Shown: positions 24,912-35,023 of the stretch, one piece after another | Layout of the letters: every line of letters begins with the position of its first letter | Numbering within the stretch: position 1 is the stretch's first letter | NCBI GenBank assembly: GCA_018432955.1 | Contig: JAHDSE010000061.1 | Location: forward strand, 1 to 45,760 | Origin: Syntrophomonadaceae bacterium | GTDB taxonomy: Bacteria > Bacillota > Syntrophomonadia > Syntrophomonadales > Syntrophomonadaceae | DNA length: 45,760 nt | Reading direction: 5' to 3' | Made by a program: the position numbers and the translations under genes | The notes under the pieces: model-generated | Told to the model about the DNA's origin: nothing | Database searches by the model: none | What the model saw: only the letters and a program-made list of their open reading frames with translations

Positions 24912-25252
24912 AAATATCTCCTCAATATGACCTCTGTCATTTTTGAATTTTTATATCTGCACCGCCAGGGGTGCTCTAACAAGAACAAGGTGATTTGTCC
25001 ATAGTGGGGAAACTTGTGGGATTAAGCTTAGCGCAGGGAGATAAAGGCGATAGATACAGTGAATACATATATGATATATCGAGATTTCATCGATAAATAG
25101 CATTATTGCCTTTACTGTCGGTAAGACCGGGCCATGGCTAAGCTTAAGCACACGAGGTTCCCCACTATGGTAACGTTAAATCTTGCACTAAAGCCAGATT
25201 CATTTAACAGCAATTTTCTTACATAAATTTAAAATTTAAAATTGAACAATGT
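24912..25252. other. Intergenic region dominated by a large inverted repeat
   Basis: A 341-base gap between two minus-strand genes. About half is the inverted-repeat element at 24999-25170. An AT-rich stretch abuts the stop of the downstream gene. No coding frame is convincing. Confidence 0.5.
24999..25170. repeat. 172-bp element with 34-bp inverted terminal arms
   Basis: The arms 24999-25032 and 25137-25170 are inverted copies identical at 30 of 34 positions, beginning CCATAGTGGGGAA and ending TTAAGCTTAGC. The inner 104 bases partly continue the symmetry (ATAAAGGC against GCCTTTACT). It encodes no protein. It could be a small transposable remnant, a structured RNA or a strong mRNA hairpin. 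Confidence 0.75.
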
Positions 25253-28012
25253 CTATTGGGCAGCAGCCTCTTCCATCCGTTTAATTACATCATTAAGCTT
25301 ATTCAGGTTTTCTCCATAACCGGCCCAGTCTCCCTCCTTCAGGAGAGTATTCATCTTGTCATAGTATTGGCGAGCCATCCGGGCTAATTCTTCTATACTT
25401 TCATCAAGACCGCCAACACTGTCTTTATCAATATCGGTACCATCCTGAGCAGGCGCATCTCTTCTATCCTCTCCGAATAGTTTTATCAGAGCTTTATCAA
25501 GTGATGTCTCCATAACAATGTTATTCTCAAATGCGGCGATCACTCGCTTCAATTCCGGCAGCTTGCTCTGTTCTGCCTGCAAATACAGGGGTTCTACATA
25601 TAGCAAGGAATTATCCATAGGAATAACCAGGAGATTTCCCCGATAAACCCTGGCCCCTCTCTGATCCCACAAACTCAATTGCTGTGCAATAGTGGTATTC
25701 TGGTTTATCCGGGATTCAATCTGAGTCGGGCCAAATATGGTCTCCTGTTTGGGGAAATTAAAGACCAGAAGGTTCCCATAATTATCTCCATCCATACGGG
25801 CACACATCCAGGCTATCATGTTTTGCCTGCTTTTGGGAGTAAACGGCAGCATAAGAACATACTCGGTCTGTTCCTCTTCCGGCAAACGCATAACTATATA
25901 ATAGGGGTCCATAACCTGCTGTTGATCACCCACAACTTCCTGGGGTATCAGCCACAGGTCTTCCTTATTATAAAATACGTTGGGATCAGTCATATGAAAC
26001 GTTGTATACATCTCGGTTTGAATACTGAACATATCAACCGGGTACCTGACATGGTTCTTAATTCCCGCAGGCATTTCTGCCATAGGTTTATAGAGCCCCG
26101 GAAATATGCTGCTATAGGTTTTTATTATCGGGTCTGATTCATCCGCAATATAAAAATCCATTTCTCCGTTATAAGCATTGCAAACAACCTTCACCGAATT
26201 GCGGATATAGTTGTTGCCGGTGTTGTCAAACGGCTGGGAATAAGGATATTTGTTGGACAAAGTGTAAGCATCGAGGATCCAGTACAACTGCCCGTCATCA
26301 TTGATAACAATATAGGGGTCAGAGTCATAGCCCAGATAGGGAGCTATTTTTTGGATTCTTTCTCTTACATTTCTATTCATCAGGAGCTGGCTGTCATTGC
26401 TGATATCCGATGAGAGCATTATTTTATAATCCCTGAGAGCCCAGCTGAACAACAAACGTCGGGCAAAACTCTTTATCTTTATTCCTTCTTTGCCCTCATA
26501 ATTGGAATAAACATTCTGCTCTCCCATAGGATAGTCAAATTCCTCCTGTTCGGTATTAACCATAACATAGGAATTGGTTCTTTCGCCAAAATATATCTCC
26601 GGCCTTTCGATCTGCAGATCAGTAGAAAAGCGAGGAGGAATATCTTTAATGAAGAACTCCGGGAAACCTTCTTCGGCTATTTCATTTACGGGACTGACCA
26701 CCACACCATAACCATGTGTATACATCAAACGCTGATTAACCCAGGTCTTGGCACCGGCCCCCAGTTCCTCCTGGTCTATCTCCCTTGCGGAAAGCATAAC
26801 CTGTCGATATTCTCCATCAATTATATAGCGGTCTATGTCAACATCATTAAAAACATAATATGGGCGCAGTTGCTGCAGGTTTTTGTAGGTAGTTGTCAGC
26901 GGCTGCCAGTCCCAGAGTCTTATGTTATCAATGGTATTCTGGTTAGCATCTTTACTGATATCCAATTCATAATCAATTTTGAACTCTTTGTTTTCGGCCC
27001 GATCAAGAGCATAGGCTTCTCTGGTATACTTGATGGCTCTTTCTATATAGGGTTTCTCTTTGTTGAATTCATTGGGCTGAACTACCAGTTTTTGAATAAG
27101 ATTCGGATACACCGACCCCAGTATAATAGCAACTGCCATCCATATCCCAACACTGATCATTATCCACTTAAAGCGTTTTACAAAAATATTCGCCAGAATA
27201 GCCAGACATATTATCAAGGAAAGTATTAACAAAACCTTATATGATAACAGCTTGGCAAATAAATCGGAATAGGTGGCCCCATAAACGATTCCGTCCGGCG
27301 CAAAAAGGAGTTCGTAAGAGGCCAGTTTATACCCCCAGGCTTTCAGGGCAAATATTACCGCCAGCAAGACAGCCACGTGTCCTTTGGCAAAGCTGAACTG
27401 TCTCCAGTCTCCCAAAAGTATATCTGAGGAAGCATTAATAAGATATATTCCGCCAATGACCATTAAGAGAAGTATCAGGGCCATCATTACAACACTATAA
27501 ATGAATCTGTAAAAAGTCAAATTAAAAAAATAAAAACCAATATCCTTGCTAAAGACCGGGTCAACGTTTCCCACTGTAACCCGATTGATAAACTGTTGTA
27601 TCACGATCCAATTATCAGCGGCAATCGAGCTTACCATTAAAGCTGCCAGAGCACTGATTCCCAAAAAGATCCAGGTCGATGATTTCCCTCGCAGAAATTC
27701 CTTCCAGGGGGACTTGTTCTGGTTAAGATATATTATCTCACGGCCTTCATCATTTTCAGGAGGTCTATCCGTCTCAGGCCCCAGATTCCTCTTGCTTATT
27801 TGTAAGTTAACAAAGAAAAGCAGGAGAGTTAAGACAAAAGTTATCAAATATACTGCGACTTTGTTTAATAAAATAGTTGAAAAAACACCCTTGTAATTTA
27901 CTGAATCATACCAGAGCCAATCCGCATAAAGGGCAGCAAAAGCAGATAATAAACCCAGGGCTACCAGGAAAATCACTAATTTCAAGGTACCATTGTTTGA
28001 TTTTCGAGCCAC
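25253..28012 (-). CDS. UPF0182 family membrane protein (COG1615)
   Basis: A 919-residue protein of the UPF0182 family. The N-terminal third (about residues 10-315) has seven hydrophobic segments; the rest is a large presumably extracytoplasmic domain with family motifs such as [33 protein letters not shown] and [11 protein letters not shown]. The C-terminus is acidic and helical. The function of the family is unknown to me. GTG start at 28012 with AAGGAGG upstream. It forms a minus-strand run with the ABC_ATPase-family gene located above it. Confidence 0.9.
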   Translation of the reverse strand: MARKSNNGTLKLVIFLVALGLLSAFAALYADWLWYDSVNYKGVFSTILLNKVAVYLITFVLTLLLFFVNLQISKRNLGPETDRPPENDEGREIIYLNQNKSPWKEFLRGKSSTWIFLGISALAALMVSSIAADNWIVIQQFINRVTVGNVDPVFSKDIGFYFFNLTFYRFIYSVVMMALILLLMVIGGIYLINASSDILLGDWRQFSFAKGHVAVLLAVIFALKAWGYKLASYELLFAPDGIVYGATYSDLFAKLLSYKVLLILSLIICLAILANIFVKRFKWIMISVGIWMAVAIILGSVYPNLIQKLVVQPNEFNKEKPYIERAIKYTREAYALDRAENKEFKIDYELDISKDANQNTIDNIRLWDWQPLTTTYKNLQQLRPYYVFNDVDIDRYIIDGEYRQVMLSAREIDQEELGAGAKTWVNQRLMYTHGYGVVVSPVNEIAEEGFPEFFIKDIPPRFSTDLQIERPEIYFGERTNSYVMVNTEQEEFDYPMGEQNVYSNYEGKEGIKIKSFARRLLFSWALRDYKIMLSSDISNDSQLLMNRNVRERIQKIAPYLGYDSDPYIVINDDGQLYWILDAYTLSNKYPYSQPFDNTGNNYIRNSVKVVCNAYNGEMDFYIADESDPIIKTYSSIFPGLYKPMAEMPAGIKNHVRYPVDMFSIQTEMYTTFHMTDPNVFYNKEDLWLIPQEVVGDQQQVMDPYYIVMRLPEEEQTEYVLMLPFTPKSRQNMIAWMCARMDGDNYGNLLVFNFPKQETIFGPTQIESRINQNTTIAQQLSLWDQRGARVYRGNLLVIPMDNSLLYVEPLYLQAEQSKLPELKRVIAAFENNIVMETSLDKALIKLFGEDRRDAPAQDGTDIDKDSVGGLDESIEELARMARQYYDKMNTLLKEGDWAGYGENLNKLNDVIKRMEEAAAQ

Positions 28013-28101
28013 CGAAAAAGACCTCCTTTTTAAATCTAATATAAAGAGATTAAAGTTAGTATAGCAGATATACCTTATTAAGGGCAGAAAAAGTAAAGAT
28101 A

Positions 28102-29808
28102 TTACTTGATTTTCAGGCTTCGCAGGCGATTAAGAGCAGCTGCCAATTCATGCCTTCTGGGTTTAGCTATTTCTCCCGGATGCTGCTCTCCTCTGAAAGG
28201 AGAAATCACTTCCAGATCCCGGTTGATGTCTTTCATTATAAGGTCGAGAATATCCTGCAAACTGCGTTGATTATCCACATATCGGCTTAAATAGCGCAAG
28301 CATTCCGCAATAGCCCTGGTCTGACTGGAATCAACTATTTGCTCCACCGCATCCAGTTCGATGTTCTCCCTGCCCAGAACTACAGTGTAAAGACCCCGGG
28401 CAGATACTTTTTTTCTATCAGTCCTGAGCATATTAAAACTCTCGCTTTTTATAATCCGCTTTTGCTCGAATTCGAGGTTTCCTTGCTGCTCGGAAACTCG
28501 CTGGCTGCCAAGCTCCCCGGCTACCCTTTGGGCCTCATCACTGACATCAAAAACCCGGTAGGAATCCAGCATTATAACCCGGTGAGCCACATCCAGATAA
28601 TCACCGGCACCGCCGATAACCAGTATCGAAGATATTTTCTTTTCCTCATATAACTGACCCACCCGGTCAATAAACGGAGTAATGGGTTCCTTGTCTTTGC
28701 TGACCAGCTTCTGCATTCTGGCATCCCTTATCATAAAATTAGTCGCGCTCGTATCTTCATCCAAAAGCAGCAGCTCTGTCCCTGCTTCAACAGCCTCCAT
28801 AATGTTGGCCGCCTGTGATGTACTGCCACTGGCATTTTCCGTAGAAAACTCCCTGGTATTCTGCCCGAAAGGAAGATTATCTATAAAACACCTTATATCA
28901 ACCTTTTCCACATTCCTGCCGTCTTCCGCCCTGATTTTAACAGCATTGTCAATAGTAATGACCCATTCCCTGCCATCGCCGGGAATATGATTATAAACAC
29001 CTCTTTCCAGAGCCTTCAGGAGGGTAGTTTTTCCGTGATAGCCGCCACCCACAATCAGGGTAATCCCTTCAGCTATGCCCATTCCCCTGATCGTCCCGTG
29101 ATGGAGGGTTTCCATAGCCACTTCCATGCTGCCCGGGCTCTGGAATTTGATGGCCTGCTTCTCCGGCATGGGCAAATTACTATTACCGCTCTTGCGGGGA
29201 AGAATAGAAGCATTACCGACAAAAGCCAGCAGACCCATGTCAGCCAATTTAGCTCTTATATATTCCTGGTCCTCAAAAAGAAAAACATGATCCTGAATTT
29301 CCTTTTCATTCAGTTTTTCATAATAAAGATAGTTGAGAGCCAAAGAGGGAATCTGCGAACACAACAATTCCTGAGCATCTTTCCCCTTTACTCTGCGCCC
29401 GCTCGCCGGCAAACCTACAGACAACCTGGCCTCGACAAAATCCGGACATATTTTCACTGCGGAACGTTTAATTATTTCCTGCCTTCCGGCATCAATGTAT
29501 AGCATCCCGCTCTTACCTGTTCCACTAAAACACCCATCAATGCCTTGGAGCCCCTCCCGTATTTTCCTGGCTATAATATCCTCCAGCGCTGTCAGTCTCA
29601 CGCCTTCAAACAAATAAGACGGAAACTTCGCCTTTTCCATGGGAACCCTTAGCCTGATTTTGCTGGGAGGCGCAAAAGGATCTGCCTGAACATGGTCAAT
29701 GAATAATAAATTACCCTGGAAACTGTAAGTGCCCTGTATATCTTTATATGCTTTATATCCTGCACCATTAATTTTAAGCAAATGTTTTTTTAATTCATCA
29801 ATAGTCAT
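28102..29808 (-). CDS. ABC_ATPase-domain protein (COG3044 type)
   Basis: A 568-residue cytoplasmic P-loop protein. Walker A is [11 protein letters not shown], Walker [15 protein letters not shown], in the middle of the chain, with [13 protein letters not shown] as the switch-like segment. The N-terminal region ([27 protein letters not shown]) and overall length match the ABC_ATPase (COG3044) family found across bacteria and plants. It has no transporter membrane part. Its activity is not established to my knowledge. ATG with AAAGGGG upstream. Neighbours: UPF0182 gene downstream and a small hypothetical gene upstream beyond a repeat. Confidence 0.9.
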   Translation of the reverse strand: MTIDELKKHLLKINGAGYKAYKDIQGTYSFQGNLLFIDHVQADPFAPPSKIRLRVPMEKAKFPSYLFEGVRLTALEDIIARKIREGLQGIDGCFSGTGKSGMLYIDAGRQEIIKRSAVKICPDFVEARLSVGLPASGRRVKGKDAQELLCSQIPSLALNYLYYEKLNEKEIQDHVFLFEDQEYIRAKLADMGLLAFVGNASILPRKSGNSNLPMPEKQAIKFQSPGSMEVAMETLHHGTIRGMGIAEGITLIVGGGYHGKTTLLKALERGVYNHIPGDGREWVITIDNAVKIRAEDGRNVEKVDIRCFIDNLPFGQNTREFSTENASGSTSQAANIMEAVEAGTELLLLDEDTSATNFMIRDARMQKLVSKDKEPITPFIDRVGQLYEEKKISSILVIGGAGDYLDVAHRVIMLDSYRVFDVSDEAQRVAGELGSQRVSEQQGNLEFEQKRIIKSESFNMLRTDRKKVSARGLYTVVLGRENIELDAVEQIVDSSQTRAIAECLRYLSRYVDNQRSLQDILDLIMKDINRDLEVISPFRGEQHPGEIAKPRRHELAAALNRLRSLKIK

Positions 29809-29896
29809 CGTAAACCCCTTTAAAAGAAAATATTGCCCAATTTGCTGTTAGTATACCAAAATACCCCCATAATACTCAGCTTGTCAAATAAGCTGT

Positions 29897-30032
29897 CAGA
29901 CCGTCAAAAAAGATGAAGGTCAAGGAATTTACCAAACGCTGCGATTGAGGCGTACGCAGGGTACGTTGATTGGACTAGTGCAGCGCTGCCATGGATGGCA
30001 AGGAGCTGTTATTCACCTTTTTGGACGGTCTG
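29897..30032 (-). repeat. MITE-like interspersed repeat, copy 2 (intact ends)
   Basis: A 136-base element with terminal inverted repeats matching at 19 of 21 positions: the left end begins CAGACCGTCAAAAAAGATGA and the right end, read backwards, CAGACCGTCCAAAAAGGTGA. It shares most of its length with 1830-2009 in the opposite orientation. No coding capacity. I see no convincing target-site duplication. Confidence 0.75.
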
Positions 30033-30080
30033 AAGCCCTAAGATATTAATCTTAAGGCTATTCAACACTTATTAAATAAT

Positions 30081-30392
30081 CTAACGCATGTGCCGTTTTT
30101 TCTCCTGATAGCTATAATACTCCAGCGGATTTATCCCTTCGCTAAAGGTCAGTGCCCATTCCAGGCGGCTTATAATCTCTTCAGTACTTCCCTTTCCTGT
30201 ATAAATTAAAGGCTGACAGGGAAATTTCTCTATAAAGACGGCCAGGTCCAGAGCCATTTCTTCCAGCTCATTCAAGCCCTGCTCCATTCCTCTTTTATCT
30301 CCTTCTTTTAAGGTTTTTTTCAATTCCGAAATTTTTTCAATCATATCAGCAATAGTATCGTTGATTATTCCCGCAGGAAGGAAATTCCTCAT
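30081..30392 (-). CDS. Hypothetical helical protein, 103 aa
   Basis: An acidic, mostly helical protein (DTIADMIEKISELKKTLKEG, MEQGLNELEEMALDLAVFIE) that ends in a basic EKKRHMR tail. No membrane segment or signal peptide. Residues 10-55 could form a coiled coil. ATG at 30392 has GGGGAG 7 bases upstream. Family not recognised. It lies alone between the repeat element and the divergent alpha/beta hydrolase operon. Confidence 0.6.
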   Translation of the reverse strand: MRNFLPAGIINDTIADMIEKISELKKTLKEGDKRGMEQGLNELEEMALDLAVFIEKFPCQPLIYTGKGSTEEIISRLEWALTFSEGINPLEYYSYQEKKRHMR

Positions 30393-30635
30393 AAAACTAC
30401 TCCCCGGCCTATATTTATTTAAACTTTCGGCACTAATCCCTGATTACCTTTATTTCTCCAGAATCAGCATTTTATCTTTTCTTAGAAAATATCTAATATG
30501 TAACAGGACTAATTTTCCGCAGCACCGTGCACAGTTTTCCAATTAGGTTTATAATATAACAGTATTATTTTGATGCATGTGAAATCTTTACTAGTAATAT
30601 AGTAAATAATATAGCGAAAAAAACAGGAGATTGCT

Positions 30636-31403
30636 TTGTTTATAGAAATTAAGAATACCAAAATAAACTATATGGTATCCGGTGAAGGTAAAGACCTGGT
30701 TCTCCTGCACGGCTGGGGCGGGCAAATTGCCAGTTTCAAGCCTGTACACCAGTATTTCGAAAAGTATTTTCGCACTTATTCCGTTGACCTGCCCGGCTTT
30801 GGAGAAAGCGGACTGCCTCCCCGGCCCTGGGGTTCAGAAGATTATGCAGACATTATTTCTCAAATGTTCAGCCAGTTGGGAATTAATAACCCGATTCTTA
30901 TAGGCCATTCTTTCGGCGGTAAGATCTCTATAATCCTGGCCAGCAAACTGAAGGTCAATAAACTAATACTTGTAGACAGCGCAGGAATAAGGAGAAAAAA
31001 AGGGCCGGCTTATTATTTCAAAGTTTATTCATATAAAAGTGCCAAGAAAATCCTTTCCCTGCCATTCTTGAATTCCTGCTGCGGGAAAATGCTGGAAAAC
31101 TATAAAAGCAAATTGGGTTCAGCAGATTACCGCAACGCCCAGGGAGTAATGCAGCAAACCCTGGTCAGGGTGGTAAACGAAGATTTCAGACATTTGCTAC
31201 CTGAAATAAAGGCTTCCACCTTGATTTTCTGGGGAGAAAAGGATACTGATACACCTTTGTCAGATGGTCAATTAATGGAAAAATTGATTCCTGACTCGGG
31301 GCTGGTAGTATTTAAAAATGCCGCTCATTTCTCATACCTGGATAAACTGAATGATTTCCTTATCATAAGCAGTAATTTTCTGAAAAACGATATGGGGAGA
31401 TAA
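30636..31403 (+). CDS. Alpha/beta hydrolase
   Basis: A 255-residue alpha/beta-fold hydrolase. LLHGWGG forms the oxyanion region, GHSFGG carries the nucleophilic Ser, EKDTDTPL the Asp and NAAHFSYL the His. TTG at 30636 follows an AGGAG site. It is 4 bases ahead of the MurF-like gene and is clearly in one operon with it and ddl. A cell-wall-linked role, for example on an ester- or amide-linked precursor, is suggested by this context only. Confidence 0.85.
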   Translation: MFIEIKNTKINYMVSGEGKDLVLLHGWGGQIASFKPVHQYFEKYFRTYSVDLPGFGESGLPPRPWGSEDYADIISQMFSQLGINNPILIGHSFGGKISIILASKLKVNKLILVDSAGIRRKKGPAYYFKVYSYKSAKKILSLPFLNSCCGKMLENYKSKLGSADYRNAQGVMQQTLVRVVNEDFRHLLPEIKASTLIFWGEKDTDTPLSDGQLMEKLIPDSGLVVFKNAAHFSYLDKLNDFLIISSNFLKNDMGR

Positions 31404-31407
31404 AAAA

Positions 31408-32994
31408 ATGTTTATTTATATTGTCAGCCTGCTCGCATGGCTGGTCTATACTCTTTTCAAGGCCCAAAAGGATATCCATATTCTGCAATTAAACTCCTAT
31501 ATGCCTTCCCGTTACCTGCGATGGCAGGGATACAATTTTTTCAAGAATGTTGATATGAAAGAAGTCCTGCCCCTGCTGGCCATCGTTCTTCTGGCTCTGG
31601 GAAGCCCTTTTTATTCTCAGATACTATGGATATTTATATACCTCATGCTTATTATGCTCCTTTTACTCAGGAAAAAGAGGGAACCCCAGAAGAAAAAACT
31701 GGTTTATACTGCCAGGGTTAAAAGACTCTTTGTCACGACTATCCTGATCTTTACACTTTGTTTCTGGATATTTATGCTTTTCATTTATAAAACGCCCCTG
31801 GCAATTTATTTGATTCTATTTATTAGCACCATTTTTTCTTTTCTGATTATATTAATTGCCAATACAGTCAATGCTCCAATAGAAGCCTCCATAAACAGAT
31901 GGTATTATAACGATGCCCGGAAAATAATAAGTAATATACCAGACCTTAAAGTGATAGGTATTACCGGCAGCTATGGCAAGACCAGTACCAAGTATATCCT
32001 GAACAGTATTTTATCGGAAAGCTTTAATGTCTTGATGACCCCTGAAAGCTATAATACTACCATGGGAGTCACCATTACGGTAAGGACCATGTTGAAGCCA
32101 ACCCATCAGGTCTTGATTGCCGAAATGGGTGCCAAGAAAAGAGGCGATGTCAGAGAAATAGCGAGTCTGGTAAATCCAGAATATGCTATCCTTACAGCCA
32201 TAGGTGAACAACACCTGGAGACTTTTAAAGATTTGGAAAATATCAAAATGGCCAAGAACGAACTTATAGAAGCATTACCTAACAATGGTATGGCATTTTT
32301 AAACCTTGATGATAAAAATATTCAGGATTTGCCTCGAACTGCTGGAGTAAAATACTTTTATTATGGAATCAAGTCCGGGAATTTGCATTATTGGGCTGAG
32401 GATATCAGCTATGATGTCCGGGGTTCCAATTTCAAAGTATGCAAATATGACGGTACTGAGACAATCTTCCGGACAAAATTGCTGGGTTTGCATAACGTCT
32501 ATAATATACTGGCAGCCACGGCAGCAGCCAGTGAGCTGGGTATAGATTTGCATACTATTTCATATGCTGTTAGAAAAATCACCCCGGTTCCTCATCGTCT
32601 GGAGCTAAAAAAATCTGCCGGGGGACTTAGCATTATTGATGACGCTTTTAATTCCAATCCTACAGGTTCCCGGATGGCCCTGGATGTACTGGACAAAATT
32701 CAGGCCGTTAAAAAGATTCTGGTAACCCCCGGAATGGTTGAGCTCGGTCCCAGGGAACACGAATTTAATAAGGAATTCGGCATAAAGGCCAGCGGGATTT
32801 GTGATTACATTATCCTGGTTGGTCCAAGGCAAACAGCACCTATCCAGGAAGGTCTCAAAGAAATGGATTATCCGGCAAATCAGTATTATATAGCCAGAAA
32901 TCTGAATGAAGCTGTTAAGCACTTGAATTCCATTACTGTACCTGGCAGCATTGTACTGTTTGAAAACGATTTACTTGACAGCTATAATGAATAG
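31408..32994 (+). CDS. murF: Membrane-anchored MurF-like Mur ligase
   Basis: A 528-residue protein. Residues 1-150 form about five hydrophobic segments, and from about 180 a Mur-ligase core begins: P-loop GITGSYGKTSTK (184-195), then NTTMGVT, GAKKRGDV and the C-terminal domain with IDDAFNSNPTGSRMAL and GPREHEF. These match MurF-type ligases, which add D-Ala-D-Ala to the muropeptide precursor. The usual soluble N-terminal substrate domain is replaced by the membrane part, so substrate choice may differ. It sits between an alpha/beta hydrolase and D-Ala-D-Ala ligase, which supplies its dipeptide substrate. Confidence 0.85.
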   Translation: MFIYIVSLLAWLVYTLFKAQKDIHILQLNSYMPSRYLRWQGYNFFKNVDMKEVLPLLAIVLLALGSPFYSQILWIFIYLMLIMLLLLRKKREPQKKKLVYTARVKRLFVTTILIFTLCFWIFMLFIYKTPLAIYLILFISTIFSFLIILIANTVNAPIEASINRWYYNDARKIISNIPDLKVIGITGSYGKTSTKYILNSILSESFNVLMTPESYNTTMGVTITVRTMLKPTHQVLIAEMGAKKRGDVREIASLVNPEYAILTAIGEQHLETFKDLENIKMAKNELIEALPNNGMAFLNLDDKNIQDLPRTAGVKYFYYGIKSGNLHYWAEDISYDVRGSNFKVCKYDGTETIFRTKLLGLHNVYNILAATAAASELGIDLHTISYAVRKITPVPHRLELKKSAGGLSIIDDAFNSNPTGSRMALDVLDKIQAVKKILVTPGMVELGPREHEFNKEFGIKASGICDYIILVGPRQTAPIQEGLKEMDYPANQYYIARNLNEAVKHLNSITVPGSIVLFENDLLDSYNE

Positions 32995-33016
32995 AATAAG
33001 GGAGTGAGTGAATATT

Positions 33017-34186
33017 ATGAAAATAAATATCGGTGTTTTTTTCGGTGGCAGGTCTGTTGAGCACGAAGTATCAATCATTTCAGCCCTGCAAGCAATCCAT
33101 GCCATTGACAGTAATAAATACAATGTCATTCCTGTTTACATAAGCAAGGAAGGAATCTTTTATACAGGCGAAGCCCTGCTGGAAATTCAGAACTATGAGG
33201 ATATGAAAACACTATTGTCCAGAGCCAAGCGCATCAGTATTGTCAAAGACCTCAAAGAAACACTCATTTTTGAGTATCCTCCGGGTATTTTACGCAATAC
33301 TGCCCTTCACCGCCTGGACCTGGCTATCCCGGTAGTCCACGGCACAAACGTGGAAGACGGAACCCTGCAGGGCTATCTGGAATCCATTGATATTCCCTAT
33401 GCCGGTCCTGACGTACTCTCTTCAGCCATCGGCATGGATAAAATCATTTTTAAAAAAGTACTGAAAGAATCAGGCCTGCCTGTTCTGGATTATGTATGGT
33501 TTTATACCAAAGACTGGTTAAAAGACAGTGAGGCCATATACAAAAAAGTTGAAGCCCAGCTCAAGTATCCGCTGATTGTCAAACCGGCAAACCTGGGTTC
33601 CAGTGTAGGTATAACACCGGCAAACAACCGAACTGAGCTGGAAGAGGCTATTGAACTGGCCGGGAATTTTTCCAAAAAAATTCTTATAGAAGAAATGATA
33701 GTAAATCTGAGAGAAATCAACTGTTCCGTGCTGGGTGATTATGAAAAGGCCCGGGCATCGGTTTGTGAAGAACCCGTTAGCAGTGTAGATATTTTAAGCT
33801 ATCAGGACAAATATATGGGTAACAGCGGCAAGGGTATGGGCGGATCTTTGCGGAGATTGCCCGCAGACATACCAGCGGAAATGTCCAATTTAATACAGGA
33901 TCTGGCGGTAAAAACATTTCAGACCCTGGGCTGTGATGGAGTCTCCCGGATAGATTTTCTCATTGAAACGGAGAAGAATGAAGTATATGTAAATGAAATA
34001 AATACCATCCCCGGTTCCCTGTCCTTCTACCTCTGGGAAGCCTCCGGTCTTTCATTTTCGGACCTTATGGAGGAGCTTATTCAACTGGCTCTGAAGAAAC
34101 AGCGGGAAAGAGAGCAGCTGATATTCTCCTACGAGACCAATATCCTGTCCATGCACAGCAAGGGAAGCAAAGGGCCAAAGTCATAG
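33017..34186 (+). CDS. ddl: D-alanine--D-alanine ligase
   Basis: A 389-residue ATP-grasp enzyme. GGRSVEHEVS near the N-terminus, PVVHGTNVEDGTLQGYLE, LPLIVKPANLGSSVGI-type lysine strand, and the C-terminal NEINTIPGSLSFYLWEASG are Ddl marks. It makes the D-Ala-D-Ala dipeptide for peptidoglycan. ATG at 33017 is preferred; the GTG at 33008 is only 3 bases past the GGGAG site. The Tyr/Phe region that separates D-Ala from D-Lac ligases was not resolved. Last gene of the operon. Confidence 0.92.
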   Translation: MKINIGVFFGGRSVEHEVSIISALQAIHAIDSNKYNVIPVYISKEGIFYTGEALLEIQNYEDMKTLLSRAKRISIVKDLKETLIFEYPPGILRNTALHRLDLAIPVVHGTNVEDGTLQGYLESIDIPYAGPDVLSSAIGMDKIIFKKVLKESGLPVLDYVWFYTKDWLKDSEAIYKKVEAQLKYPLIVKPANLGSSVGITPANNRTELEEAIELAGNFSKKILIEEMIVNLREINCSVLGDYEKARASVCEEPVSSVDILSYQDKYMGNSGKGMGGSLRRLPADIPAEMSNLIQDLAVKTFQTLGCDGVSRIDFLIETEKNEVYVNEINTIPGSLSFYLWEASGLSFSDLMEELIQLALKKQREREQLIFSYETNILSMHSKGSKGPKS

Positions 34187-34230
34187 CAGCAAAGTGAAGC
34201 AAGATTAACAAAAAACTTCGCGATACAAAA

Positions 34231-34255
34231 AGAGTCAAGGAATACCCTTGACTCT
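34231..34255 (-). terminator. Terminator of the hypothetical gene 34289-34780
   Basis: AGAGTCAAGG (34231-34240) pairs with CCTTGACTCT (34246-34255). On the minus strand five T residues follow. On the plus strand, after ddl, no T-run follows. Confidence 0.75.
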
Positions 34256-34288
34256 CAGCCTGTCAAGAAAATTGACCTTAGTTGCTAA

Positions 34289-34780
34289 TCAATCCGGTTC
34301 GTAACTGAAATCCAGGTAAGTAATCAGCCATTTTTCAGGACCGTCAGTAAATTCACCTACCTTCAAGGTCCCGGTGTTGGAGTACGAATAACCCCCACTG
34401 GTATACCAATCAAACTTGACCTTGAACATAATATTTCCTTCTTCATCCTCGGACTCACGGCTCACCTCATATTTCTCTACCCAGGGACTGGAGAAGCCGG
34501 TAACCCAATTTGTGGATTCAAATTCCTCCAGGTATTCTTCCCGGAGTTCTTCATCCATCAGCGCATACTGCCAGGCTCCATTTCTGGTTTTGATTGCCTC
34601 TGCCCAGTCATAAGCAGCCGCCTCAGCCGTTTGAGGTGCCAGAGCATCTTCAAGAAGTTCTATTTGCCGCTGCTCCAGCCACTCCCGCTGCACAAAATGA
34701 TTTGCCAGAACAGCAATAACAGAAAGCAGCAACACTATTAAAACCGTCCAGAACACGTACTTCCTTTTAATACTTATCAT
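34289..34780 (-). CDS. Hypothetical membrane-anchored protein, 163 aa
   Basis: An N-terminal membrane anchor (KYVFWTVLIVLLLSVIAVLA, about residues 7-26) is followed by an acidic extracytoplasmic domain with DWAEAIKTRNGAWQYALMDE and a beta-rich end (YTSGGYSYSNTGTLKVGEF). The domain resembles small NTF2-like extracellular domains in style, but I cannot assign it. ATG at 34780 has GGGAGG 6 bases upstream; longer starts lack one. It is convergent with ddl and divergent from the sigma-54 regulator. Confidence 0.65.
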   Translation of the reverse strand: MISIKRKYVFWTVLIVLLLSVIAVLANHFVQREWLEQRQIELLEDALAPQTAEAAAYDWAEAIKTRNGAWQYALMDEELREEYLEEFESTNWVTGFSSPWVEKYEVSRESEDEEGNIMFKVKFDWYTSGGYSYSNTGTLKVGEFTDGPEKWLITYLDFSYEPD

Positions 34781-34915
34781 AGATACCCTCCCTTCCATAT
34801 CATAAATTACTTTTTCCATTACACTTTATGAGCATATCTTGCGCCTTAGAATTAATATTACAGCCTTTTATTTTGATTCTTTTGGCTAATCATCCCAGAA
34901 CGGCATTTTTAGTGT

Positions 34916-34927
34916 AAATGTACATTT
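34916..34927. promoter_or_regulatory. Palindrome upstream of the sigma-54 activator gene
   Basis: AAATGTACATTT is a perfect 12-base palindrome about 100 bases ahead of the regulator start, a possible operator. A weak -35/-10 pair (TTGTCG, 18 bases, TAATAT) lies downstream of it. Pattern only. Confidence 0.35.
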
Positions 34928-35023
34928 TTTCTCAAACATTGAGTATTGTCGATTTAACTCGAACTAAGTTAATATGTAAGAGTAAGCGAAATTAATCAAG
35001 CCGGTAATGATATAGGAGGAAAA

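Noticed and set aside
24951-25151. Short minus-strand frame within the inverted-repeat element
   Set aside because: It follows the symmetry of the element and has no start signals.
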